Source of the DNA: Delphinapterus leucas
Lineage: Eukaryota; Chordata; Mammalia; Artiodactyla; Monodontidae
Reading direction: 5' to 3'
Length of the DNA stretch: 64,000 bases
Assembly (NCBI RefSeq): GCF_002288925.2
Contig: NW_022098072.1
Span: 18,189,491 to 18,253,490, forward strand
Positions 1-8,776 of this stretch are shown here, in pieces. Under the pieces are notes generated by a model. The model ran no database searches. It was not told the origin of the DNA and saw only the letters and a list, made by a program, of their open reading frames with translations. Each line of letters opens with the position of its first letter. Positions within the stretch are counted from its first letter, which is position 1. A program made the translations under genes and the position numbers.

Positions 1-412
1 GGGGTACGGAGTGCGGGGCGAGCCTGCGGTGGCAGAGGCCGGCGTGAAGTTGCACCAACCTGAGGTGCGCCGTGCGTTCTCCTGGGGAAGTTGTCCCTGG
101 ATCCCAGGACCCTGGCAGTGGTGGGGTTCACAGGCTCCCGGCAGGGACAGTGTGGATAGTAACCTGTGCTCGCACACAGGCTTCTTGGTGGCGGCAGCAG
201 CGGCCTTAGCGTCTCATGCCCGTCTCTGGGGTCCGCGCTGTTAGCCGCGGCTCGCGCCCGTCTCTGGAGCTCCTTTAAGCAGCGCTCTTAATCCCCTCTC
301 CTCGCACCAGGAAACAAAGAGGGAAGAAAAAGTGTCTTGCCTCTTCGGTAGCTCCAGACTTTTTCCCGGTCTCCCTCCCGCCTAGCTGTGGCGCACTAAC
401 CCCCTGCTGGCT

Positions 413-823
413 GTGTTCACGCCGCCAACCCCAGTCCTCTCCCTGCGATGCGACCGAAGCCCAAGCCTCAGCTCCCAGGCCCGCCCGCCCCGGCGGGGAA
501 GCAGACAAGCCTCTCGGGCTGGTGAGTGCAGGTCGGCACCAATCCTCTGTGCGGGAATCTCTCCGCTTTGTCCCCCGCACCCCTGTTACTGTGCTCTCCT
601 CCGCGGCTCCGAAGCTCCCCCCCTCCGCCACCCGCCGTCTCCGCCCTCGAAGGGGCTTCCTAGTGTGTTGTATCCTTTCCTCCTCCACAGCTCCCTCCCA
701 CTGGTGCAGGTACCGTTCCTATTCTTTTGTCTCTGTTTATTCTTTTTTCTTTTGCCCTACCCAGGTATGTGGGGAGTTTCTTGCCTTTTGGGAGGTCTGA
801 GGTCTTCTGCCAGCATTCAGTAG
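413..823 (+). other. Antisense open frame in L1 5'UTR (ORF0-like position), 136 codons
   Basis: This open frame runs opposite to the L1 in which it lies. Its codons 35-125 (515-787) align without gaps to the antisense frame 57122-56850 of the second L1. By eye 76 of 91 residues agree, including RAGECRSAPILCAGISPLCP and FLLHSSLPLVQVP. A shorter overlapping frame, 522-800, starts MSAGRH and also has a counterpart in the second copy. The C-terminal part is rich in Phe and Leu. Primate L1 has a short antisense ORF0 in the same kind of location. Homology to ORF0 is not claimed, only similar placement. A sense frame across the same DNA is also open in both copies, so openness may simply reflect GC-rich composition. 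Confidence 0.3.
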
Positions 824-902
824 GTGTTCTGTAGTTGTTCCACGTGTAGATGTATTTCTGGTGTATCTGTGGGGAGGAAGGTGATCTCCGCGTCTTACTC
901 TT

Positions 903-912
903 CCGCCATCTT
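903..912 (-). promoter_or_regulatory. YY1-like site at the 5' end of the L1
   Basis: The minus strand reads AAGATGGCGG, the YY1 core, within about 15 bases of the element's 5' end. In primate L1 a YY1 site in this position sets the transcription start. The same site occurs at 56725-56734 in the other L1. Confidence 0.6.
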
Positions 913-929
913 CCTCAACTCCCTCTGGC

Positions 930-1560
930 CTAAACTTTTATTTATTCTTTCACTCCATCAAATATTTATTAAGAATCTTCTGTGTGGCAAACATTGGTGC
1001 TGGGAGAACAAGAGGAGTTTGCTGGCCTCATGGAGTCTATCCTAAAAAATTACCCAGATAATCATTTGATGAATGCTTAAGGAAACTATAGTGTGCTCCG
1101 AGAGTATACTTTTTCTGGGGATGGGGGTTCAGGGAAGGTGCCTGCAGACTTGACGTTCCAACTGAGATCGGAAGAGTGAGAAAGAATTAATGACTAGGTG
1201 ACAGGATACTGAAAAGATTCCTCAGCGGAAGACACAGAATGAGTCAGGACAGAGATGCCCTGGAACCAGCACATTCAAGGAAACCAGAGAAAGTCAGAGC
1301 GTGACTCCAGGGACAGTGAGCCGGCGATGAGGCTGGGCAGGGACTGAGTTACATAAGGAGGAGTGATGTTCTAGACATGTAGCCATTTGCAAAGGCACAA
1401 ACCTGGCAGGTCAGAAGGGAGGTTGACTCTCAACAACCTGGGTGGTGGAACCAGTACAACTGGCTGACCATCAGCCCAGCATCAAAGGCCTGGTAGGACA
1501 GGGTATGAGCTCTGGATTTGATGCTTAGAGCCAGAAGAAGGCATTGAAGAGCTGTCAGCA
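930..1560 (-). mobile_element. L2 LINE remnant
   Basis: It starts with a diverged copy of the reverse-complemented L2 3' end (TTATTTATTC, CAAATATTTATTAAGAATCT, a CATGGAG block). It continues with purine-rich text typical of reverse-complemented L2 (GGGAAGGTGCCTGCAGACTTG, AAGAGTGAG, CATTCAAGGAAACCAGAG). It is heavily decayed and the right end is not sharp. Confidence 0.5.
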
Positions 1561-2440
1561 AGAGACCATGAGGATCACATATGAGCTGCAAATGTTTATT
1601 CTAGACGGAGCAAGATGAGAAGATGAGCTCAGCTGGCCCATGAGTGCTCCCCACACAGATGCCAAGTGCCGCTCGGGGATTCTGAGATAAAGATCAGACC
1701 CTGCAGTGACTGCTCTCAGAAAGCTCACAGTTGATAGCCAATGCCTCCCAGATATTAATCACTAAAAGATCTGCTCTGGTTGGGTAGAAAGTTCTAAAAG
1801 CTCTTCAGAGCAACAGGTGGGAGCAGAGAAACAGCGTTTGCCTGAAATTCATGATCTCTTTATGTAGTATTGTTGGAAATGCCAACCCAGTAGCTCTGCA
1901 TTATAAAGGGAAAATAAATTAAACTTTTTATTATCGAAGGACTTTTTCATCTGAGAGCTCAACCTTTCTAGCTAAATCACTGCTCTCCAGGCCTGCATAA
2001 ACTACTCTCCAAATACAGAAAAGCCAGAGAATGTCTGTGAGGGTTTCATTTCAGTGAGCTGTCACTGGCATTTGCATCTCTGTCTCCATGTATCTATCAG
2101 TCTTGGTATTGCCAGACACGGAGAGGACAAGAATTGCCGGAAACACTTCCATGTGGGCACCATCATGTCTGTTGGTCAAGAGAACAGGTTAGGGGATGTC
2201 TTCCCCAAATGTCCTGTAATGTCAAGGTGGTCTCATCTGGCGATTCCCTTCCTAAATAATGCTTTAGCAAAGCCATGGAAATTAGTGTAGACCCATAGTA
2301 TGGGGTAGGAGGGAGCAGTCAACTTAATGTTAAAGAAAACAGACTAAGGTCAAAATTTTATCTTTAAATCTTCATTTGACATAGTGAAAATTTTAGTAAC
2401 AAATACCTAAATAAATGAAAAACTCATAACGTATTCAGAA
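1560..2440. other. No recognised gene or repeat
   Basis: Non-repetitive, moderately AT-rich sequence. The only open frame of any length (78 codons, 2054-2290) shows no family motif. I see no tRNA, splice-bounded exon or conserved domain. Confidence 0.5.
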
Positions 2441-2965
2441 AAGGTAGAAATATATACAGCACGTACAAAGAGACAGCTCTCTTTCCTCTCTTTAATCTCA
2501 CTCCAATTTGATATGTATAGATTGGCATTTTTCTCTGTTTATCAATATATACACATATATAGTTTTTATTCCTTATAAAAAAGGGACCATCCTAACAAGT
2601 TATTTGAATATCATTTTCATCACTTAATAATATATCCTGAACATCTTTCCAAGGTCACCTGTATAGCAGCATCTCATTCTTTTTAATAACTGTATAGCAA
2701 TTCACTGAATGGATTTGTCATCATTTTGTTATGTGTTCCCTTATTATGGAGCAATTTATATTGTTTTCAGGTTGGGGTTTTTTTTTTTTTTTTGTCTTTT
2801 AAGCAAAGGTGGAATAGTATCTTTACAACTATGTCTTTATCCATTTGTAAAATAAGATTCCTAGAAGTGGAACTGTAAGATCGTAGAGGATTCACATTTT
2901 TATATTGAAAGAAAATTTCAAACTGCCCTCTAAAAAGGGTTATGCTGATTTACTTTCTCCAAGAA
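2440..2965 (-). mobile_element. Old L1 3' end (L1M-type)
   Basis: It contains the reverse complement of the L1 ORF2 end and 3'UTR, including TCCTAGAAGTGGAACTGTAAG and CAAACTGCCCTCTAAAAAGG, which in sense orientation encode the '[14 protein letters not shown]' neighbourhood of ORF2. An A/T-rich 3'UTR lies to its left, so the element is on the minus strand and truncated at about 2965. A 16-T run sits near 2778. Confidence 0.6.
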
Positions 2966-3204
2966 ATCATTTTAAATGGGGGGCAGGGGGAAGAAATGAC
3001 CTAGATTTTTAGTGCCACTGACATTTACTCACATGATGTTAAGAGCTTTCGGATACATTACCCCCAGGGGTCACTACTCGATCCTAGGAAGTGGGCAGAA
3101 CAGAAATTGTGAGGTCATTTTCCTGCTGAGACATCTGGGAGTAGAGAGGCTGGGCCATCTGCACACGGCCACGCTGGCACCCGACATGGGTGAGAAAGGT
3201 AGAG

Positions 3205-3284
3205 GTGAAGGCCATGGGCTCTGACGACAGACTGTTGGGGTTCAAATCTTACCTCTTTTTGGCATCTGATGACATGGGCTTCAC
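3205..3284 (+). mobile_element. MIR SINE, left part
   Basis: It holds the first half of a MIR (GGGCTCTGACGACAGACTG, GGGTTCAAATCTTACC, a diverged 'GTGACCTTGGGCAAGTTACTT'). It stops abruptly at the LTR insertion site and resumes at 3783, where CCTCAGTTTCCTCATCTATA is the next MIR segment. Confidence 0.75.
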
Positions 3285-3289
3285 TTCTC

Positions 3290-3777
3290 TGTGATGGTTA
3301 ACTTTATGGGTCAACTTGGCTAGGCCACAGTCCCCATATATTTAGTCAATATCAGTCTCAATGTTGCTCTGAAGGTATTCTTTAGATGTGATTAACACGT
3401 GAATCAGTGGACTCTGAGTAAAGCAGGTTACCTTCCATAATGTGGGTGGGCCTCATCCAATCAATTGAAAACCTTAAGAGAAAGACTGAGGTCCCCCGAG
3501 AAAGAAGAAATTTGTCCTCCAGACTCAAGCTGCAACATCAACTCTTCTGTTTCTCAGCTGGCCGGTCTGCCCTGCAGATTTTGGACCGGCCAGTCCCCAC
3601 AATTGCATGAGCCAATTCCTTAAAATAAATGTCTGGATAGATACATAGATCGGATAGATAGATAGACAGATAGATAGGGAAAGATAGAGTTGGACACACA
3701 CACACAAACACACACACACACACACACACACACATCCTATTAGTTCTGTTTCTCCAGAGACACCTAATATTGATACA
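3290..3777 (+). mobile_element. Solitary ERVL-type LTR (MLT2-like) inserted in a MIR
   Basis: The 488-bp unit starts TGTGATGGTTAAC, ends TTGATACA (TG...CA), and is flanked by a perfect 5-bp duplication TTCTC at 3285-3289 and 3778-3782. These are the hallmarks of an LTR with a 5-bp target-site duplication. It carries AATAAA at about 3624 and the phrase GTGGGTGGGCCTCATCCAAT found in this LTR class. No internal retroviral genes are present, consistent with a solo LTR left by recombination. The family name (MLT2) is from memory; the structure is directly visible. Confidence 0.8.
3636..3734 (+). repeat. (GATA)n followed by (CA)n microsatellite in the LTR
   Basis: Imperfect GATA units are followed by a CA tract between about 3694 and 3734, placed just downstream of the LTR polyadenylation signal. 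Such tracts are likely length-polymorphic. Confidence 0.9.
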
Positions 3778-3782
3778 TTCTC

Positions 3783-3860
3783 TAAACCTCAGTTTCCTCA
3801 TCTATAAAATGGTGACAACACTACTTACTTTGTGAGATTATGAAATGAAATAATCCATAT
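3783..3860 (+). mobile_element. MIR SINE, right part
   Basis: The MIR resumes after the LTR: CCTCAGTTTCCTCATCTATA, then AATGGTGACAACACTACTTA and GTGAGATTATGAAATGAAAT. Joined with 3205-3284 it forms one ordinary MIR, which proves that the LTR inserted later. Confidence 0.8.
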
Positions 3861-3861
3861 T

Positions 3862-3990
3862 AATGTGGATGGGCCTCATCGAATCAGTTGAAACCCTTAA
3901 TGAAAAGACTGGGGTCCCTAAGAAAGAGGAAATTCAGCCTCCAGACGGCCCTCCGACTCAAGCTGCCACGTCATTTGCCACTGCCAGGCG
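3862..3990 (+). mobile_element. Fragment of a second MLT2-like LTR
   Basis: GTGGATGGGCCTCATCGAAT, a GTTGAAACCCTTAATGAAAAG block and CCTCCAGACGG repeat the central segment of the LTR at 3290-3777 (there GTGGGTGGGCCTCATCCAAT). No ends or duplication are visible. It may be an independent fragment or a local duplication. Confidence 0.55.
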
Positions 3991-4079
3991 TATGGTCTGG
4001 AGTCCATACATGTTGACTATGATTTTTAGATAAATGAGCTTGAACCCACTGCTCTGTTCATTACCACCCTCCTCCTCCC

Positions 4080-4148
4080 CCTTCCCAACACACACGCCCT
4101 CTCACACACATTCACATTCACGCACATTCTCACGCACACTTACACACA
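4080..4148 (+). repeat. CA-rich degenerate simple repeat
   Basis: Interrupted CACACA/CACATTCACG units; low complexity. Confidence 0.7.
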
Positions 4149-4149
4149 A

Positions 4150-4290
4150 GACCCTCTGAAAAACTCGGAGCACAAGCCCTTCCGTTTACAGACAAGACAT
4201 AGAAGGAAGCCCAAGCTGTGAAGAGACACATTCAAGAGATTTCTGAGCAAGGTTGAAACCCAAGTGAGACCATGTCTATCTTCTGGAGGT
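4150..4290 (-). mobile_element. Probable MIR remnant
   Basis: The order 'TTTACAGACAAGAC...GAAGC...CACATTCAAGAG...TTGAAACCCAAG' fits a decayed reverse-complemented MIR core. Weak match. Confidence 0.35.
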
Positions 4291-5455
4291 TTGTTCCCTA
4301 GGCAGCCCTGCCTCCCCACTATGAGCTGGGAATTGCCAGTTGCATTCATTTAAGCTGTTTGCTTCCCAGCCCACATAGGATATGGGCCTTGATCTCTGCA
4401 TCCCACAGTAGTGATGCCATGAGACTTTCATTTCTTCTGCTATGTGTCACCTTTAGTCAGGACTCTCATTGTGTCTCCTTCTTCTCCCCTGGGTTTCACT
4501 TCAGTCAGTCATACAGCAAAAGGCAGGAGGAGAGGGGGAGGAAAACTAGAGAAGGAAACATGTATCAGTGACACACTCAGCAGCTAAGCCATTACCTAAA
4601 AGCAGACAGGCCACTGCTCCACTTTGGCCCAAAGGAAGCAGGTAGGTTTTCACCACCTTTATTTTGTGATGACAGCAGGCCTGATGGAGTTAGAGCTAGT
4701 GTCGGCCCCGGGTTGCTTGTTCTCCTAGCTATAGATGGTCCTATGTGGCCAGCAACACGTTCTGAGTCACACTCGCTCCGGCTTTGGCTTTGTGCTTTCA
4801 AAGATGCTGCTAGTATGTCTCGCTACGATCGGTCTTCAAGCAGGCGGGCTTCCCAGAATATGTCCAAATATGAAGAAGAAATTTGAAAATCGATTCTTGG
4901 TTGAATTGCCAACCCAGAGTGACATTCAAGAGAGGCTCAAATGAAAATTTATTCATAAATATGAGTATATCTTAGGGAACACATCATGGCTAATTGAAAT
5001 GGCATTTTGGTATCTTCAAATTCATTGCAGATATGGAGGTGGCCACTCTCCTTGCCTGGAAGTCACATCCTGAGCAGACAGAGTGGAGGCGTGGAGGGAG
5101 ATGCACATGCCCATATTTGCAGTAGATCCACCGAAAAGTACCTCTCCATCTGATGCTGAGAAACTCAAGTTTGAGGGTAAAACGTTGAGAAATATTAAAT
5201 GGCCTTATTTATTGCTTGTCAACACCAACAGCGCTCAGGAGAAATTTAATACGCTCTCGTAAAGTGAACTCAATTGGTAAATAAACGTTATGAATTGTGA
5301 ACAGGCTTTGAAAGGCTTAAACCTTTCCCTAGTGAATACATTTCTGTTAATAATATTGCAGCTCTTAGCAAAACTCATTAAAATTAAGTCTTTTGACGAG
5401 GATCATCCTTGTGACTATGTATAAGTCAACTAAAAGTCCATAACTAACCCACGGT
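4290..5455. other. No recognised gene or repeat
   Basis: Unique-looking sequence. Frames at 4359-4571 and 4735-4944 are short, overlap other frames and show no motif. AT-rich from about 5200. Confidence 0.5.
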
Positions 5456-5456
5456 G

Positions 5457-5645
5457 TGGTGGAATGAATTTGGACTGGGCTGGAGGCCAGATACCTATGT
5501 CTTTGTTTACTTGTTTGTTACTACTCCTCAGTGGCCCTGTCACTTGCACAGTCTCAGAGCCTGTGTGTGGCCAACTCCTCTCTTGTAAATTGAGCTGGAT
5601 AAGCTATTTCCCAAACTAGAAATACGACGAGGGTAACATCTCTTT
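5457..5645 (+). mobile_element. MIR SINE remnant
   Basis: It keeps the MIR order: TGGACTGGGCTGGAGGCCAG, then 'CACTTGCACAGTCTCAGAGCCT...CTCTTGTAAATTGAG', equivalent to the 'CTTAACCTCTGAGCCTCAG...CATCTGTAAAATGAG' section. Confidence 0.5.
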
Positions 5646-5998
5646 TTTATTACTTCTTTTAAAATTTAACCTGCTCTGCTAACCAGCCATCTGGTAAGTC
5701 CTTCTTGAGTAGTATCCAGAAAATTAGCAAGAAGTCCAGGGGCATCTGCAGGTCCAAAATGGTGCGGAGACCTGGAGCCTGACAAAGTCACAAACGAGGT
5801 CGCCACTCAGTGTCACAGAGACGCTCTGTGTACTTTGCTCTCAGTCCTACATGCTAAGACTGGTCATTCTCGCCCACTGAGTCAGGACTGCCCAGCCCAG
5901 GGGGCAGGACTCACTCAGGTCTTCGCTGCTAAGCTCCTCAGTTTACTGTCACATACTATCTCCAAAGAGTACCCACTGTGCTAGGGAGGCTGTGGGTA
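5645..5998. other. No recognised gene or repeat
   Basis: Unclassified sequence between the MIR and the MLT1 LTR. Confidence 0.5.
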
Positions 5999-5999
5999 A

Positions 6000-6649
6000 A
6001 TGAGATTCCTAGGGCTTCTGCAACAAAGCATTACAAGCTGGGTGGCTTAAACCAGGGGTCCTTAACCCCCAGGCCACAGACCAGTACGGGGCCACAGCCT
6101 GTTACTGAACCGGCTGCACAGCAGGAGGTGAGCGGCAGGCGAGCGAGCGGAGCTTCATCTGCCGCTCCCCATCGCTCCCCATCGCTGGCGTTACCACCTG
6201 AACCACCCCCCACCCCATCCGTGGAAAAATTGTCGTCCAAGAAACCCGTCCCTGGTGCCAAAAAGGACGGGGACCGCTGGCTTAAGCAACAGAAGTTTAT
6301 TGTCTCACAATTCTGGAGGCTAGATGTTTGAGATCAAGATGTTGGCTGGCTTGGTTCCTTCTGAGGGCTGGGAGGGAGGCTCTGTTCCAGGACTCTCTCC
6401 TAGCTTCTGGTGGCTTCATGTGATCCTTGGCTTTCCGATGGCATTCTCCCTGGGTCTTCACATTGTCTTCCTCTGCATGTCTATCTCTGTGTCCCAATTT
6501 CCCCTTTTATAAGGACACCAATCCTATTGGATTAGGGCCCACCGTAATAACCTCATTTGGACTTGCTTTTATAAAGACACTATTTCCAATAAGGTACTGG
6601 GAGTTGGGACTTTAACACCTTTTGGGGGAATGCAATTTAACCCATACCA
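6000..6649 (-). mobile_element. MLT1-type (MaLR) LTR, split by a hAT MITE
   Basis: The plus strand reads the reverse complement of an MLT1 LTR: CTAGGGCTTCTGCAACAAAG, GCTGGGTGGCTTAA, CAACAGAAGTTTATTGTCTC, TTCTGGAGGCTAGATG, CCCCTTTTATAAGGACACCA, TATTTCCAATAAGG, ending CAATTTAACCCATACCA. The LTR is interrupted at 6053-6279. No retroviral internal region is attached. Confidence 0.8.
6053..6279. mobile_element. hAT-type nonautonomous DNA transposon (MITE) inside the MLT1
   Basis: The 227-bp unit has terminal inverted repeats CAGGGGTCC and GGACCGCTG (one mismatch) and is flanked by an 8-bp duplication, GCTTAAAC at 6045-6052 and GCTTAAGC at 6280-6287. An 8-bp duplication is diagnostic of hAT transposition. 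The interior is GC-rich (GAGCGGCAGGCGAGCGAGCG, GGAAAAATTGTCGTCC). The subfamily name is not certain. No transposase is encoded. Confidence 0.82.
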
Positions 6650-7107
6650 CTGGGTCAAAATGAACATCCATGTTCAGTCAAACCAAATGCTGGAGCTTCA
6701 ACTCCAACATGGACCCGCCACACCAGGTCTCCCAGAAACACTAGAAGCAGGGGTTGTGGTTCTGATTCTTCCTCTCACAGAAGACCCTTTGCTTCCTAGG
6801 TATAAAAGTCCACCCCCTCCTCTAAGACAGGATTATTATACCAGGCATCCCCATTGTCTTCAAAGCACTGCAATATTTTACCCCCAAGTAATGGCTGTGA
6901 TGATTCGATGTACATTTCCAAAACTAAGGGGACTGTGACAGGACATACTTCTCAACTTCGCTCAACTTTAAAAATCTCTACATAAAATAAAGATAATGGT
7001 GTCTGTTTTGACCACTTCATAAAGCTGCAAAGACCATATAAGATGTTAGGGAAGAAAAAAACACAATAAACCCTAAAGAATACCTCAAGTAAACCTTTAT
7101 CATAGAG
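6650..7107. other. No recognised gene or repeat
   Basis: Unclassified sequence; the open frames are short and without motifs. Confidence 0.5.
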
Positions 7108-7307
7108 CAGGCGTTGCCGAACTTTCTCTGTGGACCAGATAGTAAATACTTTGGGCTTTTTGGCCCAGGAGGCAAAACAGGGAGGGATATTATGCAGATA
7201 CTTATATAGTTTTAAAACCACGTAAAAATATGAAAACTATTCTGAGGCTGTACAAACACAAGCAATGGGCCTGCTTTGGTCCTAGGACTGCCCTTTGCCA
7301 ACTCTTG
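7108..7307. mobile_element. hAT-Charlie-type MER element
   Basis: It begins CAGGCGTTGCCGAACTTTCT and ends TTTGCCAACTCTTG, decayed forms of the terminal repeats of a common Charlie-type MITE. Inside are GACCAGATAGTAAATACTTT and GGGCTTTTTGGCCC. Flanks TCATAGAG and TTATAAAG look like a diverged 8-bp duplication (6 of 8 match). Confidence 0.65.
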
Positions 7308-7315
7308 TTATAAAG

Positions 7316-8280
7316 GATTCTTTAACTGGAAAAAAATTAATCCTCGTCTGATTACTTCTATTTGACTGAGGTAATTTCATCATCTTAGTTTTCACCAGTC
7401 CCTCCCCCACTGACACTTTGAATGTTTTCTTATTAATACACTCCATTCACTTTACACCTAAACTGAGTTGTGTGTTCTGTAAATTACTTTGCACAAGCAG
7501 CTCAGGAAAGAGCTGGAGTGTGTGAAGACAGGGGATCCTGGTTTGTTTCTTCTACATCTCCCGACAGCCAAAGCAATGTTTGTCGGAGAGTCATTTATAC
7601 AAATTGAACCTTATAAAAATCCTCATACGGGACCTTCCCAAACTGTGCCCATTGTTCTAAGCCGATTGCCAGCTCTCACTCCTCCAGCTATTCCAGTCCA
7701 TCCTGACGGCCACCTTTTCTGCTTTCCCACTGAATGCATAATCCATGCCACATAATTTACAAGTTAACCCTTGATGCGTTCTCACGTTCCTTTTGACTCT
7801 TCGATAAGACCAGAAACACTCCAAGAAAGGAACTGCTTATTTTTCTTTCCCTTGGAAACTAATTAACTCCATGCTAAGCCCAATCAGAGGCTGTGGGTTC
7901 CCCGATGGGCAGGACCGGCTGCTGCCCTGGTACTCCTTTATGGACTAGGCTGGGTCACTGTCCTCCCACCTCTCTGGCCCAGAGCTTCTCACCAAGGCCT
8001 GACTACACTGAATCAACAGTGATGCCATCCATGTGGGCACCAAAACTCCAGAGCTCAAAGAAGGGAACCTGGTCCCCACCACTCCAGCCATGGCTGGAAG
8101 CCAGGAATCGGTACTGACCTCAAAACTGATAAATTAGAAAAAATATTAATAACTGAAAGATTTTCTTCGTCACAAAGGTTTTTTTTTTAAGTCTCATATG
8201 GGTACTTTATAATGAACAGTAATATAGTATAAATACTCCTTTTAGGTTTTACGCAAACTGTACTTTTTTAAAGTTGCTCC
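7316..8280. other. No recognised gene or repeat
   Basis: Unclassified sequence. Frames 7489-7755 and 7893-8117 have no recognisable domain and no splice or promoter context that would make them convincing. Confidence 0.5.
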
Positions 8281-8284
8281 GATC

Positions 8285-8480
8285 TGATTTTTTTTTTAAT
8301 TTTATTGAAGTATAGTTGATTACAATGTTGTGTTTAATTTCTGCTGTACAGCAAAGTGATTCCATTATGGTTTGTACAGGGTCTTGAATATAGTTCTCTG
8401 TGCTATACAATAGGACCTTGTTTATCCATCCTATACATAATAGTCTGCATCCAGCACAAAGTTTTAGAGAACATGAACCA
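8285..8480 (-). mobile_element. L1 3'UTR fragment (artiodactyl/cetacean type)
   Basis: The plus strand shows the reverse-complemented L1 3' end: ATTGAAGTATAGTTGATTAC, TGCTGTACAGCAAAGTGATT, TCTGTGCTATACAATAGGAC. It matches the same region at 30425-30590 with an internal deletion. The poly-T near 8290 is the L1 tail. Confidence 0.8.
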
Positions 8481-8632
8481 AGTTTATTGCCTAACTTGTA
8501 CCCTCTCGAAATATATGAATTTCTATAATAAAGGGGAAAGCCCAGCATCTCCCATTTCACCTCAGTCTCCTCACTTGGCATCTTCTTTCTTAGAAGATAT
8601 TGCAGTAATCACTATAACATTTTGAAAATTAG

Positions 8633-8762
8633 GGGACTTCCCTGGTGGTCCAGTGGTTAGGACTCCACCCTTCCACTGCAGGGGACCCAGGTTCGATCCC
8701 TGGCTGGGGAACTAAGATCCCGCATGACGCACCGGCATGGATTAAAAAAAAAAAGGAATAAA
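8633..8762 (+). mobile_element. CHR SINE (tRNA-Glu-derived, short form)
   Basis: It starts GGGACTTCCCTGGTGGTCCA. It has a Pol III A-box-like segment and a perfect B box GGTTCGATCCC (8690-8700), then AACTAAGATCCCGC and an A tail. The 14-bp duplication ATTTTGAAAATTAG flanks it at 8619-8632 and 8763-8776, so it is a complete L1-mobilised insertion. Confidence 0.93.
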
Positions 8763-8776
8763 ATTTTGAAAATTAG

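Larger units (their letters stand above)
1..917 (-). mobile_element. L1 LINE 5'UTR, partial (5' end of element at ~917)
   Basis: The minus strand matches, almost base for base, the 5'UTR of the full-length L1 at 56713-57600. Shared stretches include the AAGATGGCGG start, the block before GGAAGCCCCTTCG, and the CpG-rich block with GCCGCCACCAAGAAGCC. The element begins at about 913-920 and reads leftwards, so ORF1 and ORF2 would lie beyond the window edge. Small indels against the other copy (for example an extra stretch near 47-60) show that they are separate insertions. The far target-site duplication is not visible. Known role of this region: internal RNA polymerase II promoter for the L1 transcript. 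Whether this copy is intact or active cannot be told from here. Confidence 0.92.

Noticed and set aside
8633..8762. tRNA gene (tRNA-Glu-like sequence with A and B boxes)
   Set aside because: SINE structure with target duplication and A tail; the anticodon stem is not preserved. The same applies to 56333-56460.
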